Source: Novosphingobium sp. SG707 (lineage in GTDB: Bacteria; Pseudomonadota; Alphaproteobacteria; Sphingomonadales; Sphingomonadaceae). From it: a stretch of DNA of 64,000 nt. Positions 51,850 to 61,487 of the stretch are shown one piece after another. A program made the translations under genes and the position numbers. The notes beneath the pieces were generated by a model, which ran no database searches, was not told the DNA's origin, and was given only the letters and a program-made list of their open reading frames with translations. Position 1 is the first letter of the stretch. The number at the start of each line of letters is the position of its first letter. Location of the stretch: contig NZ_JAAZQL010000001.1 of the NCBI RefSeq assembly GCF_012275515.1, forward strand, positions 789,006-853,005, read 5' to 3'.

Positions 51850-51883
51850 TTGGGCTTTCCGGCCAAGTGGAAGTGATAAGGAT

Positions 51884-53158
51884 ATGATTGGCAAAAATCC
51901 GATGCGCTGCCTCGCGTTGCTTTGCGCTGCCCTGATGTGGACCCCACATGTCGCGCTGGCCGCGAGCAGCCCTGTTGCGCCCGTCGTCCTGCCTGCGGCC
52001 GACCAGCCTCTGGCGCGGCGCATCGTGCCGCTGATGCATGATCTGGCGCAGGAGCCGGGGTGGCGCGCAGCCTTGCGCCGCGATGCCGATATGCAGGCGC
52101 TGGCCGCCGAGCGCGCGGCGCGGGTGACTGCGGCCGGGGAATGTACGCCGCAACCGGCCTGTCTGGCGCAAGCATGGCTGTGGAGCGAGGCGGATCGTGA
52201 CCGTGTATCGGCGGCGCTGGTCCGGATTGGCGCGGAACGGGCGCGGTTGACGGCTCTCGTCGGAGAGCGGATGCGCCCCTCGCGGCGTTATGCGCGCCAT
52301 GCGGAATTGGGCGATGCCGCGCTGCTCGATGCGGCATGGCGCGAGGCGGCTGCCGGGCTGAACCATATTATCGCTGTTTATGCCCTGGGCGAAAAGCCGC
52401 GCTATCCGGTGATCGACAGCATGATTTTCGAAATACGCGATGCCGCCTACCCTGCCCTGCTCAAATCCCATGCCGCTGTCACTCTGGCCGAGGGGCGCGG
52501 GGATGATACGGTTTTTGATTCCGCATTGCGCTATGCGATGGGCCTGCTGGCGGCCAATGAGCGCGCCAATGCGATCGAATATCTGCCGCTTCCCTCAGGC
52601 CTTAACGCGCCCGCTTTTGCTGCCCTGCGTGCGACGAAGCAGACCGCTTATCCCTATTCGGCGGTGCTGGTGTTCGGCCATGGACCGGAAGATCCCGTCT
52701 CGCACACCGGCGTGCTGGGTCATTTGCGGCTGCGCCTTGCCGCCGCGCAACTGGCCAAGGGCGCGGCGCCGGTCATCATCCTGTCGGGCGGTCGGGTCCA
52801 TCCCAACCGCACCGCCTATAATGAAGCGGTCGAGATGCGGCAGGAACTGATCTCGCTCTATGGCGTCTCGCCCGCACAAATCGTGATCGAGCCCCATGCC
52901 CGCCACACCACGACGAACATGCGCAATTGCGCCCGCCTGCTGCTGGCCGCGCCCTTTGCGCAGGGCAAACCGGCGCTGCTCGTCACCGATCCGGCGACCC
53001 ATGCCTATATCGGCGGCGAAGGCTTTGCCGCACGCAACCGCGCCGAACTGGGCTATGAACCGGGGCGCGTGACGGCGGGGCCGGATGTTCTTTCGCTGCG
53101 CTTTGTGCCGGACGCCCATTCCTTTCATGTCGATCCTCAGGACCCGCTGGACCCATGA
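51884..53158 (+). CDS. exported DUF218 (YdcF/ElyC-like) domain protein
   Basis: A 424-residue protein with a Sec signal peptide (to about residue 26, HVALAAS), a helical N-terminal region of unknown fold and a C-terminal DUF218 domain from about residue 255. The domain shows AVLVFGHGPEDPVSHTG, VIILSGGRVHPNRTAYNEA and IEPHARHTTTNMRNCARLLL, the usual nucleotide- or polysaccharide-enzyme-like motifs of this family. Molecular function of DUF218 proteins is mostly unknown; some act in envelope polysaccharide metabolism. The GH92 gene overlaps its stop (ATGA), so both act in the same process. ATG 51902 is an alternative start. Confidence 0.82.
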   Translation: MIGKNPMRCLALLCAALMWTPHVALAASSPVAPVVLPAADQPLARRIVPLMHDLAQEPGWRAALRRDADMQALAAERAARVTAAGECTPQPACLAQAWLWSEADRDRVSAALVRIGAERARLTALVGERMRPSRRYARHAELGDAALLDAAWREAAAGLNHIIAVYALGEKPRYPVIDSMIFEIRDAAYPALLKSHAAVTLAEGRGDDTVFDSALRYAMGLLAANERANAIEYLPLPSGLNAPAFAALRATKQTAYPYSAVLVFGHGPEDPVSHTGVLGHLRLRLAAAQLAKGAAPVIILSGGRVHPNRTAYNEAVEMRQELISLYGVSPAQIVIEPHARHTTTNMRNCARLLLAAPFAQGKPALLVTDPATHAYIGGEGFAARNRAELGYEPGRVTAGPDVLSLRFVPDAHSFHVDPQDPLDP

Positions 53159-55194
53159 ACAGGTTCCGCCTCGCCCTTGTCGCGTGTCTTATGACCGCAG
53201 CCCCCTTGCGGGCGGCGGAGCCGAAACCCTTGGTCGATCTGGTCAATCCTTTCGTCGGCACGCTGGAGGATTACGGGCAATTGACCCCGGCCGCCGTGGC
53301 TCCGTTCGGCATGGTGCAATTGGGGCCGGACACCGCGCCCGCCAACCATAATGGCTATGATTATGCCGCTCGAACCTTGCGCGGATTTTCCCATACCAGA
53401 GCGGTGGGCGTGGGCTGCGCAGGGGCGGGTGGCGATCTGCTGGTCGGGCTGGATTATGTGGGCGCCCCGGAACTGGCGCGAATGGATAAAGCCAGCGAGC
53501 GTGCCGCGCCGGGCTTTTACCATTTGCGCTATGGCGGCGGGATTGTGGCCGATCTGGTGGCGACGCGCGGGGGCGGTGTTGCGCGCTTTACCCTGCCGCG
53601 CGCCGGGCGGGTGCGGCTGCGCCTCGATCCGGACCATGCCTATGCCAAGCGGATCAGCGCGACGTGGCTGACCAATACAACACAGGATCTGCGCGCCGAA
53701 CTGGTGGCGGGGACGGTGTGCAATGCGGGGCGTTATCACCTGTTTACGGCCTCTGCCCTGTGGCGCAACGGGCGGCGATTGGCCATGCCGATAGAGATCG
53801 GCCCGGACCGGCGCGCTTTTGTGGAGCTGAATGTGCGCCGGGGCGATGTGATCGAATGGCGCACGGGCCTCTCCTCGGTCGATGGCGATGGCGCCGCCCT
53901 TGTACGTGATATAGAGCTGGGCGCGCGCCGCTTTGCCATGCTGCAGGCGCAGACCAGGCGGCGCTGGCAGTCCTTGCTGGACCATTGGCGGCCCAGCGGG
54001 CCAACGCCGCGCCGAGCCCTGTTTGCCACTTCCCTGTTTCGCGCGCTGCAAACGCCGGTGGCGATTGCCGACAGCGATGGCCGCTATCGCGGCGCGGACG
54101 GGGCGATCCGCCATGCGCCCACCGGGCATCAGCGCTATGCCAGTTGGGCGATGTGGGACAATTACCGCACCTTGATGCCCTTGCTCGCGCTGTCCTACCC
54201 GCAACAGGCGCAGGATATTGCCGCCTCACTGGTCGAACTCTATCAGGCGGGCAAACAGCGCTGGGCCACCCGGCAGGAGCCTTTCCTGACCGTGCGGACC
54301 GAGCATAGCGGGGTGGCGCTGCTCGATTTTTATCGCAAGGGGATCACATTTGACGCCAAAGCCGCGCTGACCGGTATGGCGGCGGAAAGCGCCACCCTCG
54401 CCCGCGCCACGCCCGACGAACAGATTGAGGCGGCCTATGATGACTGGGCAACCGGGCAACTGGCACAGGACCTGGGCGATGGCGCGATGGCTGAGCACTA
54501 TGGCGAAAAGGCGCTGGCCTATCGCGCGATGTGGCTCGATGTGTTTCAGAACCTTGGCGCGGATGCCGATGTGGTCAAGGCACGGGGGCTCTATCAGGGG
54601 ACGCTCTGGCAATATCGCTGGGCGCCGGTGTTCGATCTGCCCTGGCTGGTCGGGCAATTGGGGGCGGCGCGTTTCGACGCTGAACTGGCGCGTTTCTTTG
54701 CTGACGATCTCTACAACATGACCAACCAGCCCGACATTCAGACGCCCTTTCTCTTTGCCTGGCGCGGGCATCGGGCGCAAAGCGACACGCTCCTCCATCG
54801 CCTGCTCACGCAGCCGGTCAATCACCCCTACACCAATGCAGCCAAGCGCCCCACCCCATGGCGCGGGCTCAGTTTCGCTCTGGCGCCGCAGGGGTTTGCC
54901 GATGGGATGGATGATGATGCGGGCGGCATGACGAGTTGGCATGTCTGGGCCTCGCTGGGCCTCTATCCGCTGGTGCCGGGGCGCCCGGATTATGTGGTGA
55001 TCTGCCCGGCCTTTGACCGTATGCAGGTGCGGGTGGTCGGCGGCTGGGCGGATATTCGGCGGGAATTGGGCGCGCATTCAACGGCCCGCTGGACCGGCAG
55101 GGGTGAATTGTCGCGGGCTTTGGGGACGGTGCTGCCCCATGCCGATCTGGCCAAGGGCGGTGTGTTGAATGTGAATTGCGAGCGGGGGCTGTGA
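53155..55194 (+). CDS. GH92-family exo-alpha-mannosidase-like protein
   Basis: A 679-residue exported glycosidase of family 92, calcium-dependent inverting alpha-mannosidases. A signal peptide ends at PLRAAEP, and DLVNPFVGTLEDYGQLTPAA opens the N-terminal beta domain with GFSHTRAVGVGCAGAGGDLL. The helical catalytic domain has the WDNYRTLMPLLALSYPQQ segment and GMDDDAGGMTSWHVWASLG followed by LYPLVPG, where the family consensus is GNDDxGQMSAW. The conserved acidic pair is kept, but the surrounding residues differ, so the substrate may not be a standard mannoside. It is coupled to the DUF218 gene by an ATGA overlap. Confidence 0.85.
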   Translation: MNRFRLALVACLMTAAPLRAAEPKPLVDLVNPFVGTLEDYGQLTPAAVAPFGMVQLGPDTAPANHNGYDYAARTLRGFSHTRAVGVGCAGAGGDLLVGLDYVGAPELARMDKASERAAPGFYHLRYGGGIVADLVATRGGGVARFTLPRAGRVRLRLDPDHAYAKRISATWLTNTTQDLRAELVAGTVCNAGRYHLFTASALWRNGRRLAMPIEIGPDRRAFVELNVRRGDVIEWRTGLSSVDGDGAALVRDIELGARRFAMLQAQTRRRWQSLLDHWRPSGPTPRRALFATSLFRALQTPVAIADSDGRYRGADGAIRHAPTGHQRYASWAMWDNYRTLMPLLALSYPQQAQDIAASLVELYQAGKQRWATRQEPFLTVRTEHSGVALLDFYRKGITFDAKAALTGMAAESATLARATPDEQIEAAYDDWATGQLAQDLGDGAMAEHYGEKALAYRAMWLDVFQNLGADADVVKARGLYQGTLWQYRWAPVFDLPWLVGQLGAARFDAELARFFADDLYNMTNQPDIQTPFLFAWRGHRAQSDTLLHRLLTQPVNHPYTNAAKRPTPWRGLSFALAPQGFADGMDDDAGGMTSWHVWASLGLYPLVPGRPDYVVICPAFDRMQVRVVGGWADIRRELGAHSTARWTGRGELSRALGTVLPHADLAKGGVLNVNCERGL

Positions 55195-55305
55195 CCGCCC
55201 GAAAGAATGCCATATCCAATTTCCATTATTGATCTGGCTTTTTGTTAAAATTGGCCCTACCAATGATTCCGCCCGACAGAGAAAACATAGTGGGAGTGGA
55301 CAGGC

Positions 55306-57837
55306 ATGGCACGGAAATGGAACAGCCGATGGGCCTATGGCGCGGCGCTGATGGTGATCGCAGCGGCGGGGGCATCGGGCGCACAATCGGCGCAGGCGCA
55401 GACCGCAAACCCCTGGATGACGGCAACCATTGTGGCCGAGCAGCAGAGCGCGCCGGATGACGCAGCCCGCGAAGCGGTGGCGCGGCGGCGCGCGAAACTG
55501 CTGATTTCGGCGATGACGCTGGATCAGAAATTGCAGCAATTGACCGGGGCCAAGCCCGAAATTCTGCCTGATCTGCCCGCCTGCCTCGGCGGACGCCATG
55601 TTACCGGCATTGCCTCGCTGGACATCCCCACCTTCCGCGTCACCAACGGCCCGGTCGGTTTGGGTCAGAACGACTGCGTCTCGCCCGAGGTCGCCAAGAC
55701 CGTGCTGCATATGCCCGGTTTTGGGGATATTTCCGCCGCCTATGGACATCCCAGCTCGGCCAAGGCAACTGCCTTGCCTTCGGCCATTGGCGCGGCAGCC
55801 TCCTTCGATCCGGCCGTGGCGGGCATGTATGGCGAGGTGATCGCTGCCGAAATGCTCGATCTGGGGCTGCATGTGTTTGAGGCGCCCGGCGTCAACCTTG
55901 CCCGCCTGCCGATCCTTGGCCGCAACATGGAATATTTCGGCGAGGACCCCTATTTGAGCGGCTCGATGGCCGTGGCCGAAGCCAAGGCGATCCAGTCGCG
56001 CGGGTTGATCGCCATGGTCAAGCATTTCGCCGCCAATGAGCAGGAAACCAATCGTCAGACCATTCAGGAGACAGTGGACAGACAGACCCTGCGCGAGCTG
56101 TATCTGTTGCCCTTCGAAATGGCGGTCAAGGATGGCAAGGTTGCGGCGGTGATGTGCGCCTATAATTACGTCAACGGCCAGTCCTCCTGCGAAAATCGCA
56201 CGATGCTCGACGATGTGCTGCGCAAGGATTGGGGCTTTACCGGCTATGTCCAATCCGACTTTTTCGCGATGAAGAGCACGGTCGCCACGCTGCTCAATGG
56301 CGCCGATCATGAAATGCCGCTGCCGCTGCACTGGGCCCCCGCCAAGATCCGCGCGGCGCTGGACAAGGGCGAATTGACGCAGGCGCGGATCGATGAGGCG
56401 CTGGAGCGCCGCTATACCCAGACCTTCAAATTGGGCATTTTCGACCGTAAGCTGGAGCGTCGCCCGATTGACTTTGCCGCAGGCGGCAAAAAGGCGCGCG
56501 AGATCGGCGGTCGTGCTACCGTGCTGTTGCAAAACAATGGCGCGCTGCCGCTGCGCAAGGATCTGCGCAAACTGGTGCTGATCGGCAAGGCCAGTCAGGT
56601 CTATGCCCAGCAGGCCGTGGCAGGCGGCGCTGTGGTGGGCGAACCGATGGGCGCGGGCGGCGGCAGTTCGGACGTTGTGCCCGAATATACAGTCACCCCG
56701 CTGGCGGGCCTGCGCGCGGCGCTGGCGGATCTGGGCAATGGCGGCGCTTCGGTCCGACTGATCCTTGTCGATGACGCCAACACTTCGGCCACCATCGACG
56801 GCCAGAGCGCCACTTTCGCGCAGGTTCAGGCCGAAGCCGCCACCGCCGATGCCGTGGTGATGATGGCGGGCACGATTTCGGAGGAAGGCGCCGACCGCGC
56901 CACCTTCACCGACCAGACGGGCCACCAACTCGCCGCCTCGGCAGCGGCGGGCAGCAGCCTTGACTGGTATACGGGCCGCTCGAACAAGATCGCCACGAGC
57001 GATGGCGAGAACCGCGCGAAGAACAGCGGCACCGTGGCGATGATCGAGGCGCTGGTTGCCAATCCCAAGGTCGCGGCCAAATCGGTGCTGGTGCTGAAAG
57101 ACAATGCGGGCGTTGCCCTGCCCGCTTCGCTGGTGGGCGCCAAGGGGCCCGCGATTGTCGAGGCTTGGTTCCCGGGGCAGGAGGATGGCAATATCGTGGC
57201 CGATGTCCTGTTCGGGCGGATCAATCCCTCGGGCAAATTGCCGGTCAGCCTGCCTTTCACCGGCAAGGGCTTCCTCGATCACGTCAATGCCACGCAGTTC
57301 CCCGGCACGATGTCGGCGGACGGTAAGTTGCAGACCGTGACCTACAGCGAGCAATTGGCGATCGGCTATCGCTGGTACGATGCCAATATCGGCGGGGCCT
57401 GTCCGGTCAGCAACGGGGCCAACACCTGCCTTGCTTTCCCCTTCGGCCATGGCCTGTCCTATACCAGCTTTGCCGTGGGCAAGCCGGAATTGACCCGCAC
57501 GGGCGGCGCATGGCGGGCCACGGCCAGCGTCACCAACACCGGCAAGCGCGAGGGCGCGCAGGTGCTTCAGGTCTATCTTGGCCTGCCCGCCAGCGCCGAC
57601 AAGGTGGGGGCGAAGCAACCGCCGCGCCGTATGATCGGCTATCAGCGTGTCACTCTGGCGCCGGGCGAGACGAAGCAGGTGTCGATCACCATCGACCCGG
57701 CGGCCAGCCATCATCCGATGGGCGTCTGGGATGAAAAGGCCCATGGCTGGGTGATCCCCAAGGGCGACTTCACGGTATGGATCGGGGCGTCCTCTGCGCC
57801 GGGTGATCTGAAAAAGGCAGGAATTATCGTGCCTTGA
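55306..57837 (+). CDS. GH3-family exported beta-glucosidase-like glycosidase
   Basis: An 843-residue family 3 glycoside hydrolase. A signal peptide with SAQAQTANP is followed by the TIM barrel, with VKHFAANEQETNRQTIQE and the nucleophile D318 in GYVQSDFFAM. The alpha/beta sandwich domain follows, with WFPGQEDGNIVADVLFGRIN and PSGKLPVSLP. The C-terminal fibronectin-like domain starts near FPFGHGLSYTSF. Such enzymes release terminal beta-glucosyl, xylosyl or related units. The gene follows the GH92 gene by 111 bases on the same strand and ends at a strong hairpin. Substrate is not readable; a plant or microbial glycan or glycoside is likely. Confidence 0.93.
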   Translation: MARKWNSRWAYGAALMVIAAAGASGAQSAQAQTANPWMTATIVAEQQSAPDDAAREAVARRRAKLLISAMTLDQKLQQLTGAKPEILPDLPACLGGRHVTGIASLDIPTFRVTNGPVGLGQNDCVSPEVAKTVLHMPGFGDISAAYGHPSSAKATALPSAIGAAASFDPAVAGMYGEVIAAEMLDLGLHVFEAPGVNLARLPILGRNMEYFGEDPYLSGSMAVAEAKAIQSRGLIAMVKHFAANEQETNRQTIQETVDRQTLRELYLLPFEMAVKDGKVAAVMCAYNYVNGQSSCENRTMLDDVLRKDWGFTGYVQSDFFAMKSTVATLLNGADHEMPLPLHWAPAKIRAALDKGELTQARIDEALERRYTQTFKLGIFDRKLERRPIDFAAGGKKAREIGGRATVLLQNNGALPLRKDLRKLVLIGKASQVYAQQAVAGGAVVGEPMGAGGGSSDVVPEYTVTPLAGLRAALADLGNGGASVRLILVDDANTSATIDGQSATFAQVQAEAATADAVVMMAGTISEEGADRATFTDQTGHQLAASAAAGSSLDWYTGRSNKIATSDGENRAKNSGTVAMIEALVANPKVAAKSVLVLKDNAGVALPASLVGAKGPAIVEAWFPGQEDGNIVADVLFGRINPSGKLPVSLPFTGKGFLDHVNATQFPGTMSADGKLQTVTYSEQLAIGYRWYDANIGGACPVSNGANTCLAFPFGHGLSYTSFAVGKPELTRTGGAWRATASVTNTGKREGAQVLQVYLGLPASADKVGAKQPPRRMIGYQRVTLAPGETKQVSITIDPAASHHPMGVWDEKAHGWVIPKGDFTVWIGASSAPGDLKKAGIIVP

Positions 57838-57846
57838 CGCGATAGG

Positions 57847-57879
57847 GGGCAGGCGGCCTTGATGGCTGGCCGCCTGCCC
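57847..57879. terminator. terminator between convergent GH3 and Old Yellow Enzyme genes
   Basis: A perfect 12-base stem (GGGCAGGCGGCC and complement) with a 9-base loop, followed by TTCCCTTTTA, between two converging genes. Confidence 0.75.
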
Positions 57880-57886
57880 TTCCCTT

Positions 57887-59002
57887 TTACTGCGCCGCGC
57901 CCTTGCCCGCGCCGCGATAGCGTTGCAGCCAATAGCCATAGGGATCGGGCAGCAGCGAGGCAGGTTTTTCCTCACCCAGCGCGATGGCCAGTTCATAGGG
58001 ATAGTGCGGATTGGCCAGCAGCGCCCGGCCCATCATCACCACATCCATCTGCCCCTTGGCCACGGCCTGTTCGGCATCATGGGGCGCATCGATGCACCAT
58101 GCCGAACCCACCGGCATGGCCAAGGCGGAACGTACCTGCTCGACCACGGGAACAAAGAAGGCCGGGCCCCATGGAACCTTGGCCTCGATCGTGGAAAAGC
58201 CCATGGAAACATTGAGGAAATCCAGTCCGCCATCGCGCATTTTTGCCGACAGGTCGATGGCCTGCGCCAGCGTTTCCTCGTCATGGCCGTCATATTCCAC
58301 CACGCCGAAACGCGCCGTCAGCGGCAGGTTTTCCGGCCAGACGGCCCGCACCGCCGCCAACGTTTCCAGCATGAAGCGTCCCCGCCCCGCCGCATCGCCG
58401 CCATAGGCATCCTTGCGTTGGTTGGCATGGCGCGAGAAGAAGCTTTGCGCCAAATAGCCATGGGCGAAATGCAATTCGAGCCATTCGAAACCGGCGGCGC
58501 GGGCGCGGCGGGCAGCGGCGGCGAAATCACCCTGAACACGGGCAATATCGGCCAGCGTCATTTCACGCGGTACGCGGGGCAGCACCCCGCCAAAGGCGAT
58601 GGCGGAGGGCGAGATGGTTTCCCAATAGCGCGGATCTTCGGGCGCGATATGATCATCGCCATCCCATGGGCGGTTGGCATTGGCCTTGCGCCCGGCATGG
58701 GCGATCTGAATGCCGGGCACGGCGCCTGCGGCCTTGATGGCGGCGGCGATCCGGGCAAGGCCCGCGATGTGATCGTCGCTCCACAGGCCAAGGCAATCGG
58801 GGCTGATGCGGCCATCGGGCGAAACACCGGTGGCCTCGACAATCACCAACCCCGCGCCGCCGCGCGCAAGGCCGGTGTAATGGGCAAGATGCCAATCAGA
58901 CACGAAGCCGTCTTTCGCGCTGTATTGGCACATGGGCGGCACCGCGATGCGGTTGCGCAGGGTAACATCCTTCAGGCTGAAGGGAGTGAAAAGTGCAGAC
59001 AT
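57887..59002 (-). CDS. Old Yellow Enzyme family NADH:flavin oxidoreductase (YqjM-like)
   Basis: A 371-residue FMN-binding TIM barrel of the OYE/YqjM class. It opens LFTPFSLKDVTLRNRIAVPP with MCQYSA, and has IQIAHAGRKAN, WLELHFAHGYLAQSFFS (substrate-binding H/N-type pair region) and DVVMMGRALLANPHYP (FMN phosphate site). The MCQYSA cysteine marks the thermophilic-like/YqjM subgroup. These enzymes reduce activated C=C bonds of enones, maleimides or nitro compounds with NAD(P)H and often serve electrophile detoxification. A LysR gene is divergent from it. AAGGAACCCCTCC precedes the ATG. Confidence 0.93.
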   Translation of the reverse strand: MSALFTPFSLKDVTLRNRIAVPPMCQYSAKDGFVSDWHLAHYTGLARGGAGLVIVEATGVSPDGRISPDCLGLWSDDHIAGLARIAAAIKAAGAVPGIQIAHAGRKANANRPWDGDDHIAPEDPRYWETISPSAIAFGGVLPRVPREMTLADIARVQGDFAAAARRARAAGFEWLELHFAHGYLAQSFFSRHANQRKDAYGGDAAGRGRFMLETLAAVRAVWPENLPLTARFGVVEYDGHDEETLAQAIDLSAKMRDGGLDFLNVSMGFSTIEAKVPWGPAFFVPVVEQVRSALAMPVGSAWCIDAPHDAEQAVAKGQMDVVMMGRALLANPHYPYELAIALGEEKPASLLPDPYGYWLQRYRGAGKGAAQ

Positions 59003-59072
59003 GGAGGGGTTCCTTATGCGGGGATATCGCGGTTTTGGCGGGCGGGGATCTGCCCGGCGGGGATCATTGCGT

Positions 59073-59095
59073 TTTCAGAGAAATTGTCTCTAAAA
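59073..59095. promoter_or_regulatory. interrupted palindrome upstream of the Old Yellow Enzyme gene
   Basis: AGAGAAATTGTCTCT (59077-59091) is a five-base-arm dyad with further TTT/AAA pairing outside. It is 74 bases upstream of the OYE start in the divergent OYE/LysR region and could be the binding site of the LysR protein or of another electrophile-sensing repressor. Confidence 0.4.
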
Positions 59096-59231
59096 TTAGT
59101 GACATAGCCTGAAGGCCAAGGGACGGAATTCTGCATTCGAAAGGGTCTGCCCTGTTCAGAAGTGGACAGGGCGCGATGTGAGGCCTATGCCCTTATAAGG
59201 CAAATCGTGGTTTGAAATACGGCCCATCAGC

Positions 59232-60143
59232 ATGAATGATATCAGACAGCTCGACTTCAATCTTCTCAAGGCTTTCGATGCGTTGCTGGTCGAACGCAGC
59301 GTCACCCGCGCGGCCCATCGGCTCAGCCTGACCCAGCCGGCGGTGAGCGGGATGCTGGGGCGGCTGCGCGTGGCGCTGGATGATCCGCTGTTCGTGCGCT
59401 CCAGCCATGGCATCGTGCCCACGCCGCGCGCGCTGGCATTGGCGCAGCCGTTGCGGCGGATGATGAGCGAGGTGGAATGCATGCTCACCCGCCCGCAATT
59501 CGATCCGGCGAGCAGCACCGCCAGTTTCTCCATCGCGGCCAATGATTATGCGCAACTGGCCGTGCTGGTGCCGTGGCTGGAAGGGCTGCGGCGCGAGGCG
59601 CCGGGCATCCGCATCGCCATTCATTCCCTCGATGATGCGCGGCTGATGGCGGGCTTTGAACAGGGGCAAGTCGATCTGGCTCTGGTCACGCCCGAGGCCG
59701 CGCTGCCCGATCTCCATGCCGTGCGGCTCTATGAGGAAACTTACTCGCTGGCCCTGCGCGAGGGGCATCCGGCGGCGGAACGCGACATCACGCTCGATGA
59801 TTTCTGCGCGCTAGATCATGGGCTGGTGTCCCTGCGCGGCGAGGCGTTCATGGGCGTGGTGGACCGTGCGCTGGCCGCCAATGGGCGCGAGCGGCGCGTC
59901 AGTTTCTCGGCCAGTTGCTTTCTCGTGCTGGTGCAGGTTCTGGCGCGTTCCGATCTGGTGGCGACAGTGCCGACGCGCCTGCTTGATGGCGTGGCCGGAC
60001 TGATACGGCGGCCGCTGCCGCTGGCGGTGCCGGGCTTTACCAAACTGGCCGTATGGCATGAACGCAGCCATCGCGACCCGGCGCATCAATGGCTGCGCGC
60101 CAGCCTGATTGCCAGCGCACGGACCGGCCATCACGAGGCATAG
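59232..60143 (+). CDS. LysR-family transcriptional regulator
   Basis: A 303-residue LysR-type regulator. The winged helix is LDFNLLKAFDALLVERSVTR, AAHRLSLTQPAVSGMLGRLR and DPLFVRSSHGIVPTPRA, close to the NodD/LeuO-like branch. The periplasmic-binding-protein-like effector domain follows from about residue 95. It is divergent from the Old Yellow Enzyme gene and is expected to control that gene together with itself. The effector is unknown. Confidence 0.93.
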   Translation: MNDIRQLDFNLLKAFDALLVERSVTRAAHRLSLTQPAVSGMLGRLRVALDDPLFVRSSHGIVPTPRALALAQPLRRMMSEVECMLTRPQFDPASSTASFSIAANDYAQLAVLVPWLEGLRREAPGIRIAIHSLDDARLMAGFEQGQVDLALVTPEAALPDLHAVRLYEETYSLALREGHPAAERDITLDDFCALDHGLVSLRGEAFMGVVDRALAANGRERRVSFSASCFLVLVQVLARSDLVATVPTRLLDGVAGLIRRPLPLAVPGFTKLAVWHERSHRDPAHQWLRASLIASARTGHHEA

Positions 60144-60151
60144 GCCCGGTT

Positions 60152-61405
60152 TCAGGCCGGGACAGGCAGGATCGCTGTCCAAAATTGCGCTTCCTGACCG
60201 ACCGGCGTGTCGATCTTGCGCAGGAAGGCCAATGTGCCGTCGGGCAGGATGCGGAACAGGCTGAGCCCTGCCGGGGTCATCCCGCCCTCGCGCAGCTGCA
60301 TATCAACCATGCTGGCCGCCGCCAGCATCCGTCCGTCGGGCGAAATGGCAAAGCTGCGGATATGAAAACCTCGCGGATCAATGCGCTGGACCAGCGTGGG
60401 CAGGCCGGTACGCGGGTGAAGCGCAAAGACCGCGATGGAATTGTCGCCCCCGGCAAAGACCTTGCGCCCGTCCACCTCGACCGTCGAACTGGCGCGGTTG
60501 GACACATAGAGCGCATGGCCGCGCGGATGGACATGGATCGCGCCGACAAGGGTTGTGGCGCTCTTGGCATCCTGGGGCGGCTGGTCGGTGGTCGACAGGA
60601 TCCGTTCCGGTTCGGGCGCCAGATGCGCGCCCAGGATGCGATGGGTATGCAACTGGTTCTGTCGCTCGACGGCGACATAGGCGAGCGGCAGATGCGGGTG
60701 GAAATCGACATGGCGCGGGCCATAGCCCAGCCCGCCCCGGCCCCCGACAGCGATGCTTTGCGCGTTGCGCAGATGGCCGCGGTTGAAATCGAACACCTTA
60801 AGCGCGCCCGGGTCTTCGGGCTTCTTGGCCGAGGCATCATTGCCCCGCGTCACCAGCACCACCGATCGGCCCCCCGGCATCATGCGGATCTGATGCGCAT
60901 AAATGCCAAGGTCGAGCGTCTCACCCTGCACCACCATCTCACCCACCGTGCCATCGGGGCGGATCATGTGGACTGACAGATTGGCGGGCGCATTATAGGC
61001 GCAGAGCGCATAGCGGCCGCTGGGGTCCACGCTCATATGCACCGGGCGCTGGCGCAGCACCGCCGGTTCGCCATGAAACGAAAGCGCCCCGCCCCGCCCG
61101 ATTTTCAGTGCCACCAGTCGGTGGATCGATCCGCCGCCCACCGATCCGCCCGGCGCATCCGATGTCGCCACATAAAGGAACCGCCCATCCGGGCCCGGCC
61201 AAGCATATTGGATCGGCGAAGGCAGGGTGATCGCGCTGACCTTGCCGCTGGCGCCGGTCATCGTATCGAGGCTGCGCCATGCCATGACGCTGCCCGTTGC
61301 GGCGTAGAGCGTATTGGCCCGGCGCGGGGCGGCCGCGAAGGCGGGCCTGCCGGTCAGAGCGGCGGCGGCCAGCCCTTTGGAAAAATCGCGGCGTTGGATG
61401 GTCAT
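60152..61405 (-). CDS. exported lactonase-family seven-bladed beta-propeller protein
   Basis: A 417-residue protein of the Lactonase (6-phosphogluconolactonase-like, PF10282) family. A twin-arginine signal, TIQRRDFSKGLAAAALTG, directs it to the periplasm. Propeller repeats such as YAWPGPDGRFLYVATSD, HMSVDPSGRYALCAYN and GAIHVHPRGHALYVSNR recur along its length. Cytoplasmic members hydrolyse 6-phosphogluconolactone; exported ones may open other sugar or acid lactones. It converges with the LysR gene. ATG 61405 has GGGAAGAGAGA ahead; the frame to 61498 overlaps the bluB end and is rejected. Confidence 0.85.
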   Translation of the reverse strand: MTIQRRDFSKGLAAAALTGRPAFAAAPRRANTLYAATGSVMAWRSLDTMTGASGKVSAITLPSPIQYAWPGPDGRFLYVATSDAPGGSVGGGSIHRLVALKIGRGGALSFHGEPAVLRQRPVHMSVDPSGRYALCAYNAPANLSVHMIRPDGTVGEMVVQGETLDLGIYAHQIRMMPGGRSVVLVTRGNDASAKKPEDPGALKVFDFNRGHLRNAQSIAVGGRGGLGYGPRHVDFHPHLPLAYVAVERQNQLHTHRILGAHLAPEPERILSTTDQPPQDAKSATTLVGAIHVHPRGHALYVSNRASSTVEVDGRKVFAGGDNSIAVFALHPRTGLPTLVQRIDPRGFHIRSFAISPDGRMLAAASMVDMQLREGGMTPAGLSLFRILPDGTLAFLRKIDTPVGQEAQFWTAILPVPA

Positions 61406-61487
61406 TCTCTCTTCCCGAATTGGCCCTTGTATCCGGGCCGGTATTTTTCTTTGCACGTGCCGATAGGGGCAGGCGTTTGTTCCTGAA

